In this document: in pieces, positions 1-12,593 of the stretch | Layout of the letters: every line of letters starts with the position of its first letter | How positions within the stretch are numbered: position 1 is the stretch's first letter | From: Berberis thunbergii | Taxonomy: Eukaryota > Streptophyta > Magnoliopsida > Ranunculales > Berberidaceae | Length of the DNA stretch: 64,000 nt | Direction of reading: 5' to 3' | NCBI GenBank assembly: GCA_003290165.1 | Contig: QNQO01000448.1 | Location: 1-64,000 of the forward strand | Made by a program: the position numbers and the translations under genes | The notes under the pieces: generated by a model | The model's database searches: none | The model's input: the letters and a program-made list of their open reading frames with translations, nothing else | Told to the model about the DNA's origin: nothing

Positions 1-797
1 CTTCCCTTCTTCTTTCATTTCTCTGCTATCAATTCTTATTTGATTTGCTAGCCTGGGTAGTTAAATCACTTTACGGTTGCTTCGCGGTCCAGGACCGAAT
101 TACGATTAATCGAAAATAACCGAATTTAATTTGTATTTTTTAAATAATATGTTTTTAAAATTTAATCATAGTCATATACAAAAATAAATAATTAATCAAA
201 ATACTATAAATTTGTAATTATATTACTTTACTAATTCATCAAATGAACTTAATTTTGCAGGTTGGAACAATTACAGATACCTGGAGATGTTTAGCAACAA
301 CTTAACAAAAGCTACAACAACTCAGCAAGTGATAGCAGTAACCCCAAACGGCAAGAACTGCAAGCAATAGAAGCAACAAGTCAAGAATTGCAAGCAATGA
401 CAACAACAAATAAAGTAACAAAAGTATTAAATGTATAGAGCAGGTGAATTCTTATTTGTATTGTACCAGACAAAACAAAACTAGTGTAATAAAAAAAGTT
501 GCTTGGTCACACGCATGAACGATGCCCTACATGGGATATACTCATTGACCATCCTCACTAAATTAACAAAGCAATTAAGCAGCCCATCAGACTCTGGATT
601 TAATTAATCGATATATTAACATAATCTTTAAACATGTCATAATATCATAGTCAATGGCTCGGCCGAAGCTGTTTGTCTCAACACCCATAAATGCAAATTA
701 AAATGCACACATACCATGAGATAAGAAAGGCTTGTAAGGGGATAGAGGAGAGTTGAGTAGTTGTTTCTTTTTTGGTACAAAAGTGTGAAGAAGAAGA
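1..797. other. unassigned AT-rich sequence
   Basis: No recognisable gene or element end. A stretch at 245-440 begins after an acceptor-like TTTTGCAG and is rich in CAA, AGC and GCA codons, but has stops in every frame. It could be the last exon or 3' UTR of something outside the window. Nothing else stands out. Confidence 0.4.
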
Positions 798-998
798 ATG
801 GAGAATCATAATGGGAACCAGGTGAGTCAACTGAACTCTCTAAGGAGCTTGAGAGATGATTTCTTTTCAAATTTGCCCAGCAAAGTCAAGAGTGGGCTGG
901 ATCCTAAAGACCCTATGAAGGTTAATCTCTCTGCTACCAAAGGGCTGATGTTTTGCTTTGCCGAAAAAAGAAAAAATCTGAAAGAAGAACAGATCTAA
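798..998 (+). CDS. small ORF of unknown function (66 aa)
   Basis: An ATG-initiated reading frame of 66 codons starting MENHNGNQVSQLN and containing a basic-acidic middle part (PSKVKSGLDPKDPMKV). It is followed by a CT-rich stretch (1080-1260) that looks like an untranslated leader. I do not recognise the protein. The frame could be the first exon of a gene or fragment, because AG/GT-like signals lie nearby, but no continuation is convincing. It may be noise. Confidence 0.2.
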   Translation: MENHNGNQVSQLNSLRSLRDDFFSNLPSKVKSGLDPKDPMKVNLSATKGLMFCFAEKRKNLKEEQI

Positions 999-3473
999 AC
1001 AAAGAAGAGGAGGTCTACATAAGAAGAAGGATCTTACCCGGAAGGAGGGAGGAAATCAGTGTGTTCTTTTTCCAAGGTATGTTCTTCAGCTCCGAAATCA
1101 ACACGAAATCAGTGTGTTCTTCAGTTCATTCAGTTCTTCTTCTTGCAAAGTATCTTCTTCTTCTTCTCAATCTTCAGTTCTTCTTCTTCTTTCATTCCTC
1201 TCCTTCAGACTCAGTTCTTCTTTCGTTTTTCTTCTTCTCTACAAGTGAGAATCGAAGAATTAGGTTTTTTTTCTTATACAGACGATAAATCAGCGAGTAT
1301 TATGCGGTGACTCGCCGATTTTTGGTCGATTTAGCTGTGTCCGTAAAACCCTGGCGATTTTAACTCAACCCGGATCGGTCTAGTCTCGCATTCGTTTTTT
1401 CAGTGAATATTCACCGATTTAATAACACAGTTGCTAGCAAATTCTACCTCATAATTTAAAAATGAAATCTTAACAAAATTAATCAGTCTAATCAAAGTGT
1501 ATGCAAAACCCACGCACGCCCCAAATAAAAATGTCTACTTTGGTCAATATTGTTTTATTTTATCATGCACGGTATGGAGCAACACAAGATTTTATTATTC
1601 AGAAGATACAAATTATTGTGAACCTCACAAAAACAAAGAAGTGACAATTAGAAAACTCAACCCAATCAAACATTATGGAAAAGGATACATCCCATAATAT
1701 TTCCAAAAGACTACATCTCTAGGAAGACACCTAGGGTTGTACATCAATTTTAGAAAATTCAGACTATGTAACAAGGACATTTTAGATTCAAAACAAAAAT
1801 GTATTGGACACTCGCACTGGCCCCAATCCTTGGACACTCGATGCATAGATCAACTTTTCCGCATATCCTTCGAAAGCACAATGACCACAGTTATCAATAT
1901 CTTACAATATGCAGGAAACGATACATGACATGTATCATATCCAAGCCTTTAATATCTTACGGTACACTGATATAGGATGATGCAGGGATGTATTATCTTG
2001 ATACAGGTAACATGAATGAATGGATATGATAGGAAATAATACGTGTGACACAAGTCACAAATTCGGAATTACCTTGCTTTGAATTAGTCTTATTTTACAT
2101 CTTTATGCACTTACATATGTGATACATACTTTTATAACACTGCATCTTACAATATATGATACATTTATCTTAAATTTAGCTACCAGTACATGAAACAATA
2201 AATGTGATAAAGTAAATGTTTTGGTAACTATGGTTATGACTATGTTACAACGAGTTAGTAATAAATATGTATCAATAATGACCTATAAAAGAAAACCATA
2301 AAACAAAGGGAATAGCTGAAAAATAAATATCTTTGTCACATTCAGATATGTTCTCGTATTGATGGGTTTTATTACAGGTATTGTTGTCACATAGCTAACA
2401 GATAGAAATCTGACGAAGTCTGAAATAACCGACAGCACAAAAGAAGAGAAAACAACACCATCTGACAAAATAGCAAGCTTGGTCACATAAGAAGTCTTTC
2501 CCACTGAACAATGAAATCACTCAAAACAAAGTCCCTTAAATTCCAAAAATACCCAATGCCAACTATATAGGAAATGATGTGCCCAGATTGTGCTAAGGCA
2601 TGCAACATGCTATTATGTAAATAACGCCATACCACATACGCATTTATGCAAATCTCTTACTTTCATGAAAAGGAGATCAAAATTGAAAAGAAAGAAAAAA
2701 TAATTATGAAACCAAAACAGGAAGAGAATCTCCCAACTTAACTTCTCTATCTCTCAAAAGTTGCCCACTCTAAGACCTGATTAACTGCGGATTTCCTACT
2801 GAACACCTCAATTTTTGTCTTTGAACATCCTCACAACGCCTGCTCCTTCCAAATGCCCATAAAGAGAGAATACACTACTTTCTCCAGGATAATATACCCT
2901 GCAAATCAACTATCACTAGAACAAGAACTGAGTGTCATACCTTTGCTATGGAACTAGTGGTCTTGTAACTGCAATGGATAAATTAAAAATTGCTCCGCCT
3001 CCAGGATAAAGTTGCATCCAAACCAATCCCTTTGGTACCATTACAATTTGTCAAAGATTTTAAGAAAACAATTATATGTCTCTTCACCATATCACCAAGC
3101 ATTATAGCCAGATGCATGTGAATTTATTGTGGAGATAGACCTCTAACCTGGTCCTCCTATAGCTCTGGTCTTAACACTATTAACCAGGTTCACAGCTGAA
3201 TTGCTAACACAACTAATGCTCATGCCTTCAAATATCAAGTCATCCCTAGCCTGGAATTTTGGATTTATAGCTTGCATCATCGTTGGAAGCAGGAATCCAA
3301 ACTCTGCAGCAGACTCTAAACACCTGCTGTAGGATTAAATAAAAGAACTCCAAACCCAACCCATGTTCCACCTAACAGTCTCTCTCTACAACTAATATCC
3401 ACCATAGTCCCCAAATTATAATAAAGCAAGGAGTCTATATTCCGAATATCTTTACCGAGTCTATTAGCAAGTG
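999..3473. other. unassigned intergenic sequence
   Basis: About 2.5 kb of AT-rich sequence with a CT-rich tract at 1080-1260 and no coding similarity I can name on either strand. The ORFs present are short and have no familiar motif. It ends at the left target-site duplication of the hAT element. Confidence 0.4.
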
Positions 3474-3481
3474 GTCATAAA

Positions 3482-3498
3482 CAGTGTTGTACGAATCG
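3482..3498 (+). repeat. hAT left terminal inverted repeat
   Basis: Begins CAGTGTTGTACGAATCG, directly after the TSD GTCATAAA. It pairs with the complement of 7550-7565 with one gap and two mismatches. Confidence 0.9.
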
Positions 3499-4451
3499 GT
3501 GAAAATCGCGATTCAAATCGTCGATCTGTATCGACTCGGCATGCAAAAGGTTTAAATCGACCCAAAAATCGGAATTCATCCAAATCGGAGTGAATCGCCA
3601 CTGATTCAGCGGTGAAATCGTACATCGCGATTGAAGAACAAAACTCCGATTTATATGTTTCGCACAAAATGGAGAATACCAATAGAAAAAAAACAGAAAC
3701 AAACAGGGAAGAAGAAGAAGAACCAGAATCTGAGAAAGAAAATCAGAGACATACCTTCTCAAATCTGGATCTCGCTGCATCAGATCTGCTCACGAAAAAG
3801 AAGAAGAACCAGAATCTGCTTCGTCACGACACCTCGCTGCATCTCGATTCTCTGTATCTCTCTGCATCTCTCTGCATCTCAACATCTCGACATCTCTTTG
3901 CGACTGCATCTCAACTCTCTGCATACGAATCGATTGTGTGTTGAATCGATTTCTGGTTGTGTGGGTTGAATCGATCTGCGGTTGTGTTTGGCTGTGTTGT
4001 GTGTTGTGTTGTGAAAATGTGAATAAATTTTTGGTTTTACTTATATACGAAGGTCAGGGTCAGAGACCCCCAATTAATTGTTTTTTTTTTTTATTAATTA
4101 TCATATTTAAACCCTCAAAGTTAATTAGAATATTAGAGACAACCTTATTGTCTAGAGAGTTGGTTTTTGTTTATAAAGAGCAAATCCGAGATCCCCCGTT
4201 AACTTTTATAAACCTAAAAGTAAATAAAACCCTACCTTTTGCAAACTCCATTTTTTTTATATGGAAAATCTCTTTTTTCAATGTCCTTCAATGGCTACCA
4301 CCAACAAGTGATTGTTTCTTCCATAGTCTTCTACTTCATACATTAAGTGTTTTCACCAAACAAAGGAGGTTTTGCTTCAACCAAAGGTAAAAAACTTTTG
4401 CTTCTCATTGTCTTTTGATATTTTTCATTAGATTACTTTACTATTATCACT

Positions 4452-6878
4452 ATGCCAGATGTAGCTTGGGAACATTGTGTTGCTGTGAATAATAATAAAC
4501 AAAAGGTTAAGTGTAATTATTGTGGAAAACAGATGTGGGGAGGGGTTTTTAGAATGAAAAATCATCTTGAAAGAACAAACAAGGATACTTCACCATGCTT
4601 AAGCAATTCAGATGAAAATTATTTACTATTCAAGAAGATGTGTACTGATAAAGTGGTTGCAAAGGTTGCTGAAAGGAGGGAAAGGAATGCTCCAATGTAT
4701 GAGGATGATGGAAATGTAAGTGGAACCAAAGTTGATTATGAAGGTGAAAAAAAACAAACTACCATGAATGAGATATGGAAACCAACTGATAGGGAAAAAT
4801 GTTGTGTCAAAATTTCTAGGTTCATTTATGGATGTGTTTTGCCTTTCAACATTGTGACAAATGTATATTTTAAAGAGATGATTGATGAAATTTGAAAGTT
4901 TGGGAGTGGATTAAAACCTCCCACTTACTATGAAATTAGGAACACCTACTTGAAGAAGGAAGTGGAAGAGGTGAATGTGAAGTTTGAAGCCTACAAGAAG
5001 GATTGGAAGAAATATGGATGCACTATTATGTCCGATGGTAAAAGTCGAAGCATTACAAATTTTCTTGTTAATAGTCCCAAAGGGAACTATTTTCTTGAAG
5101 TCCCTTGATACATCAAGCATATTTCATAATGTTGAAAACTTGTACTTGATGTTGAATGAAGTGGTACAGGAAGTAGGTGAAGAAAATGTAATCCAAGTGT
5201 GCACGGATAGTGCCTCGGCTTATGTCAAAGCTGGGGAATACCTTATGAAAAATAGGCCACACCTCTTCTGATCTCCTTGCGCAACACACTTGATAGATCT
5301 TATACTTTTGGGCATTGGTGATTTGCCTCTCCCAAGTGAAACCGTTAAAAAGGCAAGAAAGTAACGGTGTACATTTATAGCCACACGTGGGTATTGAGTC
5401 TCATGAGAGAGCACACTAATGGTAGGGAGTTAGCAAGGCCAGCCATCAGTCGATTTGCCACAGCCTACCTCACATTACAAAGAATTCTTGATAATAGGAT
5501 TGGCTTGAGGAGTATATTTACTTGCACGAAGTGGGAATAGTCTCATTTTTCAATGAAGCCAGAGGCACTTGAGGTAATGAATATTATGCTGGGGAATAAA
5601 CAATTTTGGCCTGGAGTGAAGTATAGTATTAATTGTGCATTTCCATTGGTTCATGTTTTGCGTTTAGTTGATGCGGATGATAGACCTCCCATTGACTACA
5701 TTTATGAAGCTATGGATCAAGCCAAGGAAAAAATTGCAAAGAATCTTGGGAACAAGGAGTCGAGATAAAAGAAAATATGAAATGTCATTGATGAAAGGTG
5801 GAATCTACAACTCCATCGCTCTTTACATGCGGCAACATACTATCTTAATCCTCGTTTCTATTATAGTGACAACTTTCAAGCAGATGAAGAGATCATGGAT
5901 GGCTATTATGAAACAATTGAGCGTTTGATTCTATCGAGATGAGAAAGGAATCTCATTGACCAACAACTTGATGTATTCAGAAGAGGTGCTAGGACATTCA
6001 GGAGACAATCTGCCATTGACGCAAGGATCACGAAACAACCTGGTATGTTTAATGTTTATTTAACTTGAACATTTCCATTGATTACATGTTTACATCTTTT
6101 TACGTATTAAAATTATGATATTATTATTGTAGCTTATTGGTGGGAAAGCATTGGAAGCCATTATCCGGAATTGCAGAATGTGGCCAAGAGAATTTTGAGC
6201 TTGACTTGTAGTGCTACCGGGTGTGAACATAATTAGAGCACATTTGATCAAGTGACTAAATAATTATTGTTTTTCTATTTCATATTTTAACTAATTAGTT
6301 GTCATATATGATGTGGATATTTAGTAATTTAACTTTCTAATATGTTATATGCATGGTAGATTCATACAAAGAAGCGAAATCGATTATAACAAAAGTGACT
6401 GAATGCACTTGTATTTGTCAAATACAACCTTGCTCTTAACCAACGCCAACAACATATGACACAAGGCACATATCCCATTCTATTGTCGGAGTTAGATAAT
6501 GACAATGAATGGATTGTGGAGCAAGAAGATCCGACACTTCCCAATGATACCTCATGGTTGGACATAGTAGATTGTTTCGTTGAGAATGAAGCGGAGCCAA
6601 GCCGAAAACAACGTCGTAAGTTAATAATTTATTATTTGTTTGCTATATTTATTCAAATTTACTTTTATTTGTTTACTATAGTTAGTTACTACTTTTGAAC
6701 TTTAATGTGAATAGGACCAAGAAATTTAACGAAGTCGACAAAGGGAAAGAACAAAGTCATTGAAGATGAAGATGAAGATGAAGAAGGTTGTGACTTGGAA
6801 GATGAGATTAATGTCATTGATAATGCAGACATTGCAATTATTGATGCAATTATCGATGAGCATGAAACTACTTCATGA
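4452..6878 (+). pseudogene. hAT transposase, degenerate
   Basis: Cut-and-paste transposase of the plant BED/DUF659/Dimer_Tnp_hAT type. A BED zinc finger lies near the start (CNYCGKQMWGG, then HLERTNKDTSPC). The DUF659 RNase H-like part covers about 4910-5320 (PPTYYEIR, CTIMSDGKSRSI, NFLVNSPKG, VCTDSASAY). The C-terminal dimerisation domain starts near 6130 (YWWESIGSHYPELQNVAKRI, SATGCEHN) and is followed by NALVFVKYNLAL and an acidic tail. Lesions: an in-frame stop at 4893-4895, a frameshift near 5090, a TGA at 5269-5271 where the family has Trp, and a TAG at 6234-6236 replacing the Trp of the ERNWS-like motif. The segment after SDG lacks the usual WTDG residues. A likely intron interrupts it at about 6042-6131. 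Protein function is lost. Confidence 0.9.
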
Positions 6879-7475
6879 AGGGATCAAAGTTGGAACCGGG
6901 GAAAGACTCTAATTTCTAATTTAATAGTTATTATTGCTTAATAGTTTATATTTTGCCTTTTGAGAGTCACTTTGTATACGCTTCCACAAATTCTTGGGTA
7001 TGTTTTGCGTATAGGATAGAATGTTAGAATGAACAAGAAGTGTTGAAGTCTTATACTTTTTGGCAAATGAAGTCCACTTTGCACTACTATATTTTGTTTG
7101 TTTTCGTAGAATTTTCAAAAAGATTTGATAAAAGCAATATTCTGCACAAACAACAATATATTGGAACTGATCAATTTTTTTGTAAATCTTCATCACACAA
7201 ACAAAGTTGAACTTGGATTACATTCATTCATCTTCGTTCTAATAATTTCTCTTCAATCGCAATGGTCGTTCTAATGGTCATCTCATTCGCAGCTGCCACA
7301 TCTATTTCCCCACTTTTATACTTCGATCAAGCTGAATACACTTCGAGTTTCAGGTAATTTTGAAACCTATTAAGAGTACAAAGAATGTAAGTAAAAAGAA
7401 ATGATATATTCCTAAATGAAGACAAATATATATATATATATATATTATAATTAAAAAAATCTTACGATTTACGAT

Positions 7476-7565
7476 ACGATTTACGATTAAATCTAAATCT
7501 TACACGTTACGATTTACGATTAAATCTAAATCTTACACGTTACGATTTACGATTCACTAACACTG
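7476..7565 (+). repeat. hAT 3' subterminal 33-bp tandem repeat plus right TIR
   Basis: Two perfect 33-bp units (7476-7508, 7509-7541) built from TTACGATTTACGATTAAATC-type sequence, then a partial third unit running into the right TIR. Subterminal repeats of this kind are the usual transposase-binding region of hAT elements. A (TA)n tract lies just upstream at 7427-7445. Confidence 0.85.
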
Positions 7566-7573
7566 GTCATAAA

Positions 7574-9749
7574 CTCTCGATTGGCACGTAATGTCTTATT
7601 TTTCATGTCTGACTAACTTTTCTCTGTCCTCCTTGACTTCTCAATTCTCAATCTTGGTGAAAGTCACTCTTTTATTTAAGTACTGGTGATAGGACCTTAG
7701 GCACCAAACGACATATGAACGGAAAGCAAACTAAAAAGATGGATAGTTACAAAATGGCTTCCCCCTATTCTAGCTTTAAAAGTCCTGGAAACTGATAAAC
7801 TAACCAAAATACAGGTTTGAGTTTCTCATACAAGTAAATTTTTATTTTTCCCTTTGTTCGGGATGGTCGTTGATCCATTGCCCAATGAAACTGAGAGATA
7901 CCTAACTCCAAATGTTGTAGGTGAGGCATTAGTATATCTCCCAACTAAAACTCTCATATATAGCTTAAAATTAAAATTTACGAGAAAGGTACATCCATAT
8001 AATGTTAAAATAGCAAAAACTAAGATATGTACTTGCATGGCTTCGCTCTAGATGCAAAAGTGTTACACTATAGTCTAGATTGCCAATTCTCCACCTCATT
8101 TTAATGAATTAGATCTTGCTTCATATTTTTATTTTCATTCATTCGGCGCCATAAAGAGTCTACATTGTCAGGGGCATGCTGATCCGCTGCCGCCGCATGG
8201 CTTCTTTTAAACCGTAGAATTTTTAGTGTGGCCCTACGATGCTCTAAGGCTAGAGTGGGATGATTTGAAGAAAAAATGGACCCTTGAGACCCGTGGCAGA
8301 GCCCCCGACAACATAAAAAAGAGTGATACTTCATCAATTTGTTTTTTTGGAGGATATAATGGGAACTTTAATTTTTAGATAATGGAAAGAGTTGAAGGCA
8401 CTCCCATTTCAATCGAAATGGAACAATCTACAGTCAACACTGGATCCAAATTCAAGTGCCTTCCAGATCTCCATAGCTTCATTGTGTTTGTGTTAACATC
8501 AAATATCTTAAACTTTAAAAGTGTATATGAACTAAGAGCATATATTTAGGGTTTGAGCGCATCTCCTAATAACGGGAGTCTATATGCATTTAAGGGTTCC
8601 TTCACTACTTTTACTTTTCTTATTGGTTTATCCTAGGTTCATTGTTATGATATCTAATCAACCATCTTCTTTACCTTCTCTAGCATGACCAAATATGTAA
8701 TGTTGTTTGCCAAATGAGGAATCCATTTCTCAAAGTCACCACCTGCTTCTTTGATGTGGTTAGATTTACCCCTTTAGGCATTGACTCTCTCTACATCATT
8801 GCTTGTATAAGTTCTAATATAAGCCAATAATGTTGTGATCATCCTTGTAAATGAGTGCCCGGGCGTGTGTTTTATCCTACCAACCTATGTAGCAAGGATA
8901 CTTCATTTTAAAAAATCAAGTGTTGGACACTCGTACGGGCAATCCATGATTGATGTTAGATCATCAACATCTTTCACGTCTCTCAATGATTTGAATTATT
9001 TACAATGTTATGAGTATATTATGGACAATTAGTAATACTAATCTCTAACTATAGCAAAGTGGTACTTTTTTATTTGAGCTGCCTGACACTTCGTATCCGA
9101 CTGGCACACCGACACGTAGCGGTGGCAATGTCACATAGCTCCCAACCCATACGATTCAAAAATGGATCTAGAGGTCACATCCTCTAGTTTCACAACTCTT
9201 GTGGTCTTGCTATCTTCAAATATTTGACCAAGCCATGTCAAAATCAGCAGGCATTTCATCTCAAATGATGAGTGCGTTGTCATGAAAATATATACCCACG
9301 TGTCTTTTGTTTTGGTGTTTAACACACTGTTTAGCTTGCAAGAAATAGCGGTAATCATTATCAAACCAAGAAATGTAAGAACCTAATGCTCCCACACCTT
9401 TGTTCCACCTACGTATACACGCATGCCACTTATCCATAAATGCAGTTAGCTAATCATCACAAAACATGCCCAAATGTGTGACTCCTAAACATGCAGAGAG
9501 CATGTGTCTTCATATAGCTAAATAAGAAGGTTCCCAGAGGGAACTCCAACCCCATATGCACACGTAGTTGTCACCGTTACAAAAGAGCAATACAAAATAG
9601 ACTAGATCTTTCTGACAAACAATGCAAATGATCATCCATCAAATAAGCAATTCGAAACCCGCGCTGCAATAAATGTAACATTAAATTGCAACCAAACAGA
9701 TAACAAAAAAAAATCTAAAATTCAGAATAACAACTCAAACAATACACAC
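7574..9749. other. unassigned intergenic sequence
   Basis: About 2.2 kb with no recognisable coding sequence. On the minus strand this is where further exons of the MACPF gene would be expected, and I find none of its conserved blocks. A 9131-9364 minus-strand frame of 77 codons is open but matches nothing I know. Confidence 0.4.
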
Positions 9750-10015
9750 CTGTTGAAAAGATAAAACGTCAGAACTGAACCGCATCCGCTCCTCCTTATC
9801 ACATTTGATCGATTCGCAACATTCGGGATCGTAACTCCACCTGGAAGAATCACATCACGATCCTCATCTTCATCCAGCTCAATCAACCCATAATCAAACG
9901 AATTGCCCCTCTTACAGTACCTCAACCGCAGATTTTCGACGATATCGTACCCCAACCCGATCGACTGAATTGCAGTCTCCTCGAGCTTCAGTGAAGAAGA
10001 AGTTTTCGAAGCCAT
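9750..10015 (-). pseudogene. MACPF-domain protein (CAD1/NSL1 type), exon 1 with 1-bp deletion
   Basis: Starts MASKTSSSLKLEETAIQSIG at 10015 and continues with GYDIVENLRLRYCK and LPGGVTIPNV, the N-terminus of plant MAC/perforin-domain proteins such as CAD1 and NSL1. These are regulators of plant immunity and cell death. The exon ends at a clean splice donor (CAACAG followed by GTGTGTATTG at 9750/9749). After PNVAN the family-like reading moves to another frame near position 9815, consistent with one lost base, so the encoded protein runs off frame. No downstream exon is found to the left within the window, so this is either a gene fragment or a broken gene truncated by later insertions. The family assignment is strong; loss of function is inferred. 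Confidence 0.75.
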
Positions 10016-10404
10016 TTCATACACACACACACACTCTCTCGCTCAGTAGAAGACTTCACAAGTCATATCCTTTTGAATTCCAACAATAACAACGAAATTT
10101 AGACAACATCAAGCACAAAGCCTAGATTTTCTGCCAACTTTGCCGTTCGCGGAAGGGTTCAAATCCCTATTTTTGGGTGAATTTGGTTCGATTTGGAAAC
10201 CCTAGATTAGCGGATTTGGGAAGAGAGAAGTTGTGTTGGTGAGCTTCGTGCGCCAAGAAGAGCGAAAGTACGGAGAAATGCAATAGGTGCTTGTCGGTGT
10301 ACGGAATAAATATGTGGGTGGGAATTAAAACAATGTTAAAACGTGGTTTACATTGGGTTTCTCTTCGTTTCAAGCTTAATTGCAACTTTTCAACCCATTA
10401 TTTT
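10016..10404 (-). promoter_or_regulatory. putative 5' UTR/promoter side of the MACPF fragment
   Basis: Upstream (on the minus strand) of the MACPF start. It includes an (AC)n tract at 10021-10034 and a purine/pyrimidine-rich leader. No clear TATA box was identified. It stops where homology to the CACTA leader begins. Confidence 0.35.
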
Positions 10405-10720
10405 CTTTAGAGCATCACTTGTGTGTTCTACTTCTCACCGCGTTCTCCCTCTTCGTTTCGGTTTGCGTTTCTGGTTCTCAATACACACACTCTCTCTTGC
10501 TTTGCTTTCACCACAAATCCTAACAATTTTTTGTATCAGTTTTTTAAGTTATGGATGTTATGAACTAGTAGATTGAAGGCTTTGAAGGATCAATTTTTCA
10601 GATAGGTGATTGTCAATGTTTTTAGGGGAAAGGAGTTGTATTTCTTTTTCTTTTTCCTCTTTGATTTCCTATTAGAGTATTAATTTAGTCGAGTTGTGTT
10701 GTTCTTCAATTTGTTAGATG
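10405..10720 (+). mobile_element. CACTA 5' leader fragment
   Basis: Closely matches 16905-17215 inside element B: same order of CTCTCTCTTGCTTTGCTTTC, CACCACAAA(T/C)CCTAAC, ATGGATGTTATG, AGATTGAAGGCTTTGAA and TCAATGTTTTTAGGGG. In B this stretch lies downstream of the CACTA 5' terminus and its CT-rich leader. No CACTA end is visible here, so this is a remnant of a related element. Confidence 0.75.
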
Positions 10721-12522
10721 AAATGCCTATATGGCATTAGCATAAGCATTGTCTATACTCAATTCACAAATTAACATTTACATCCCCAGACATAAAAGGA
10801 CGAAATCATCAACTATTGACGAAACAACATTGTAATTAAAATATATGTTGGTTCGCTCACACAAACATTGTCCATGCTTATATTTGAGAACATTGTTTTA
10901 AATTTATCATTACACTCTTAAGCTAAGAAAGAACAACACCTGATTTTGAACATTCATCACAGTTCAACCATTGTTATTCAACGACAAAATAGAACTCATA
11001 TCAAATTCAAAATGCAGCAGAAAGGGTAGAAGCCGAACATATTGGAGGTTACCCACCTAATTTTACAAGCAATGACCTCACCTTTTTTCTTAGTCATTAG
11101 AGATTCCTCTTTCAAGGGTGAGAGAAACATAACCGTTGCAAAATCTCTTAAACAATACATTGCTCCAAGCTGAAAGAAATTTTATCCTTGGAAAAAAAAA
11201 TATTTCCTTATCTTTTGCCTATATATCTTCCCCAATCAAAAAGATCGCTTCTATTCTCAACCTTTTCTCTTTTACAAATAAGCAACCACTAATTTTTTCA
11301 GACACTATGAAGAGGCTTGTGATATTTGCAACTTGGACCTCCAATGTATTTCCCTTTGCATTACTACATTTGTCTGGACTTACTTGAAAACAATTAGAAT
11401 TCCGTCTTCATTTTTCTTGTTCATCTATAGTGGACTGAAACCGAAAACCTTAACTTTGTTATTTTTCACATTTCAGGAACTCAAAAGAGATTTCTTCCCT
11501 TAGATCCTCTTATCTATAGCTGGATTTTTCTTCTTTAGGTGAGGTAAGACCTTTCATTTGTTTTTTGTTATGTTTTTCTCTATATTTATGGAATGTGATG
11601 TTTAGTGAGATTGTCAGTAGATGGAATAATATTCATAATGATTTTGCATAGAAGCAACTTACATCTTCATAAATTTTGGATTGATTTGTTGATTTTCTTG
11701 AATTATGTGTTTTGATTCGTTGTTTTTTTTATCTGTAATATTTTTTTTAATTTGATTGAATAAGTTGATGATGTTTGGTTTCGGGAGCGTTCTAGGGTAA
11801 TATTTTGTTTTGAGATTGAAAATATGAACTTTATATGTTGAAACCTTGTTCAAGACTAGTGGTTGTTTCTCATTTTTATGTGAGCTGAATGCTATGTGAA
11901 TTTGTTGGTGTTTTGAGTGCTATATAAAATATGAACTCTATATGTAACAAAAACTTCTAATGAAACCTAGTTCAAGACTAGTACGTGGTTGTTTCTCATT
12001 TTTATGTGAACTGAATGCTATGTGAATTTGTTGGTGTTTTGAGTGCCATGAGTAACATTCAAGTTGTATTTTACTAGATTTTGAAGAATTGCTTTGGATT
12101 TTCATTTAGAATTCTTGAATATGAAAGAGGAGGTTTAGGGAGGAAACAAGAGATAAAGTACTATTTTAGCAGTTGATTAAGTCTGATTGTTGGTTCAAGA
12201 TGATCATCAAATAACAGGATTGGATTGATGATGTCGCAAACTAGACAAAAATATATGAAGATTGAATAAAAATTGTTGTTTTCTTGGCTATGTTGTGTAG
12301 TATAATTTTTATTTTGTTTTTTTTGTTTTTTTAATGGTATTGATAGTTTGTAGCTAGATCTGCAGATATCCATCATATTTGTTTATGTTTCAACTTCATG
12401 ATGCATTCTATTATCAAGACCTGAAATACGCATGTCGTCTCTTTGGATAAGCACGACCTTGATATTTTATTGACCATTTTGGAATTATTAGTTAAATCAT
12501 TCCATGCCACAGTGGGTTGAAA
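10721..12522. other. probable CACTA-derived interior, degenerate
   Basis: Lies between a CACTA leader fragment and a TNP2 C-terminal scrap, so it is probably the collapsed interior or cargo of that element. It has no readable coding similarity. It contains the tandem duplication at 11818-12049. Confidence 0.35.
11818..12049. repeat. tandem duplication, two units of about 108 and 122 bp
   Basis: The block containing TTCAAGACTAGT, GGTTGTTTCTCATTTTTATG, GAATGCTATGTGAATTTG and TTGGTGTTTTGAGTGC occurs twice in direct orientation (about 11818-11925 and 11927-12049). The second copy has an extra stretch near its start and four inserted bases (ACGT) after the ACTAGT site. Confidence 0.85.
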
Positions 12523-12593
12523 TGGATGTTGATGATTCTAATGATGAGGAATGTGGTTATGTGAGGGAGGATTGTGAGGGCATATATGAATGA
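12523..12593 (+). pseudogene. C-terminal scrap of CACTA TNP2-type transposase
   Basis: Encodes MDVDDSNDEE, CGYVREDCEGIYE and a stop. This matches the tail of the transposase in element B (24724-24797: VDMDIEESSGEV, RYVRENCEGIFV). Only the last 23 codons are recognisable. Together with 10405-10720 it shows that a deleted CACTA relative once occupied this region. Confidence 0.75.

Larger units (their letters stand above)
3482..7565 (+). mobile_element. hAT transposon, full length, 4,084 bp
   Basis: The element is bounded by an exact 8-bp direct repeat GTCATAAA (3474-3481 and 7566-7573), the target-duplication size diagnostic of the hAT superfamily. The ends form an imperfect terminal inverted repeat beginning CAGTGTT. 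The left end reads CAGTGTTGTACGAATCG, and the right end, reverse-complemented, reads CAGTGTTAGTGAATCG. Inside is a degenerate BED/DUF659/hAT-dimerisation transposase gene in plus orientation. The 3' subterminal region carries a 33-bp tandem repeat. The gene has several in-frame stops and a frameshift, so the copy is non-autonomous now. Identical TSDs suggest that the insertion is not extremely old. Confidence 0.95.

Noticed and set aside
8835..9364. Possible downstream exons of the MACPF gene or a separate gene
   Set aside because: No conserved MACPF block, no consistent splice signals, short frames only.
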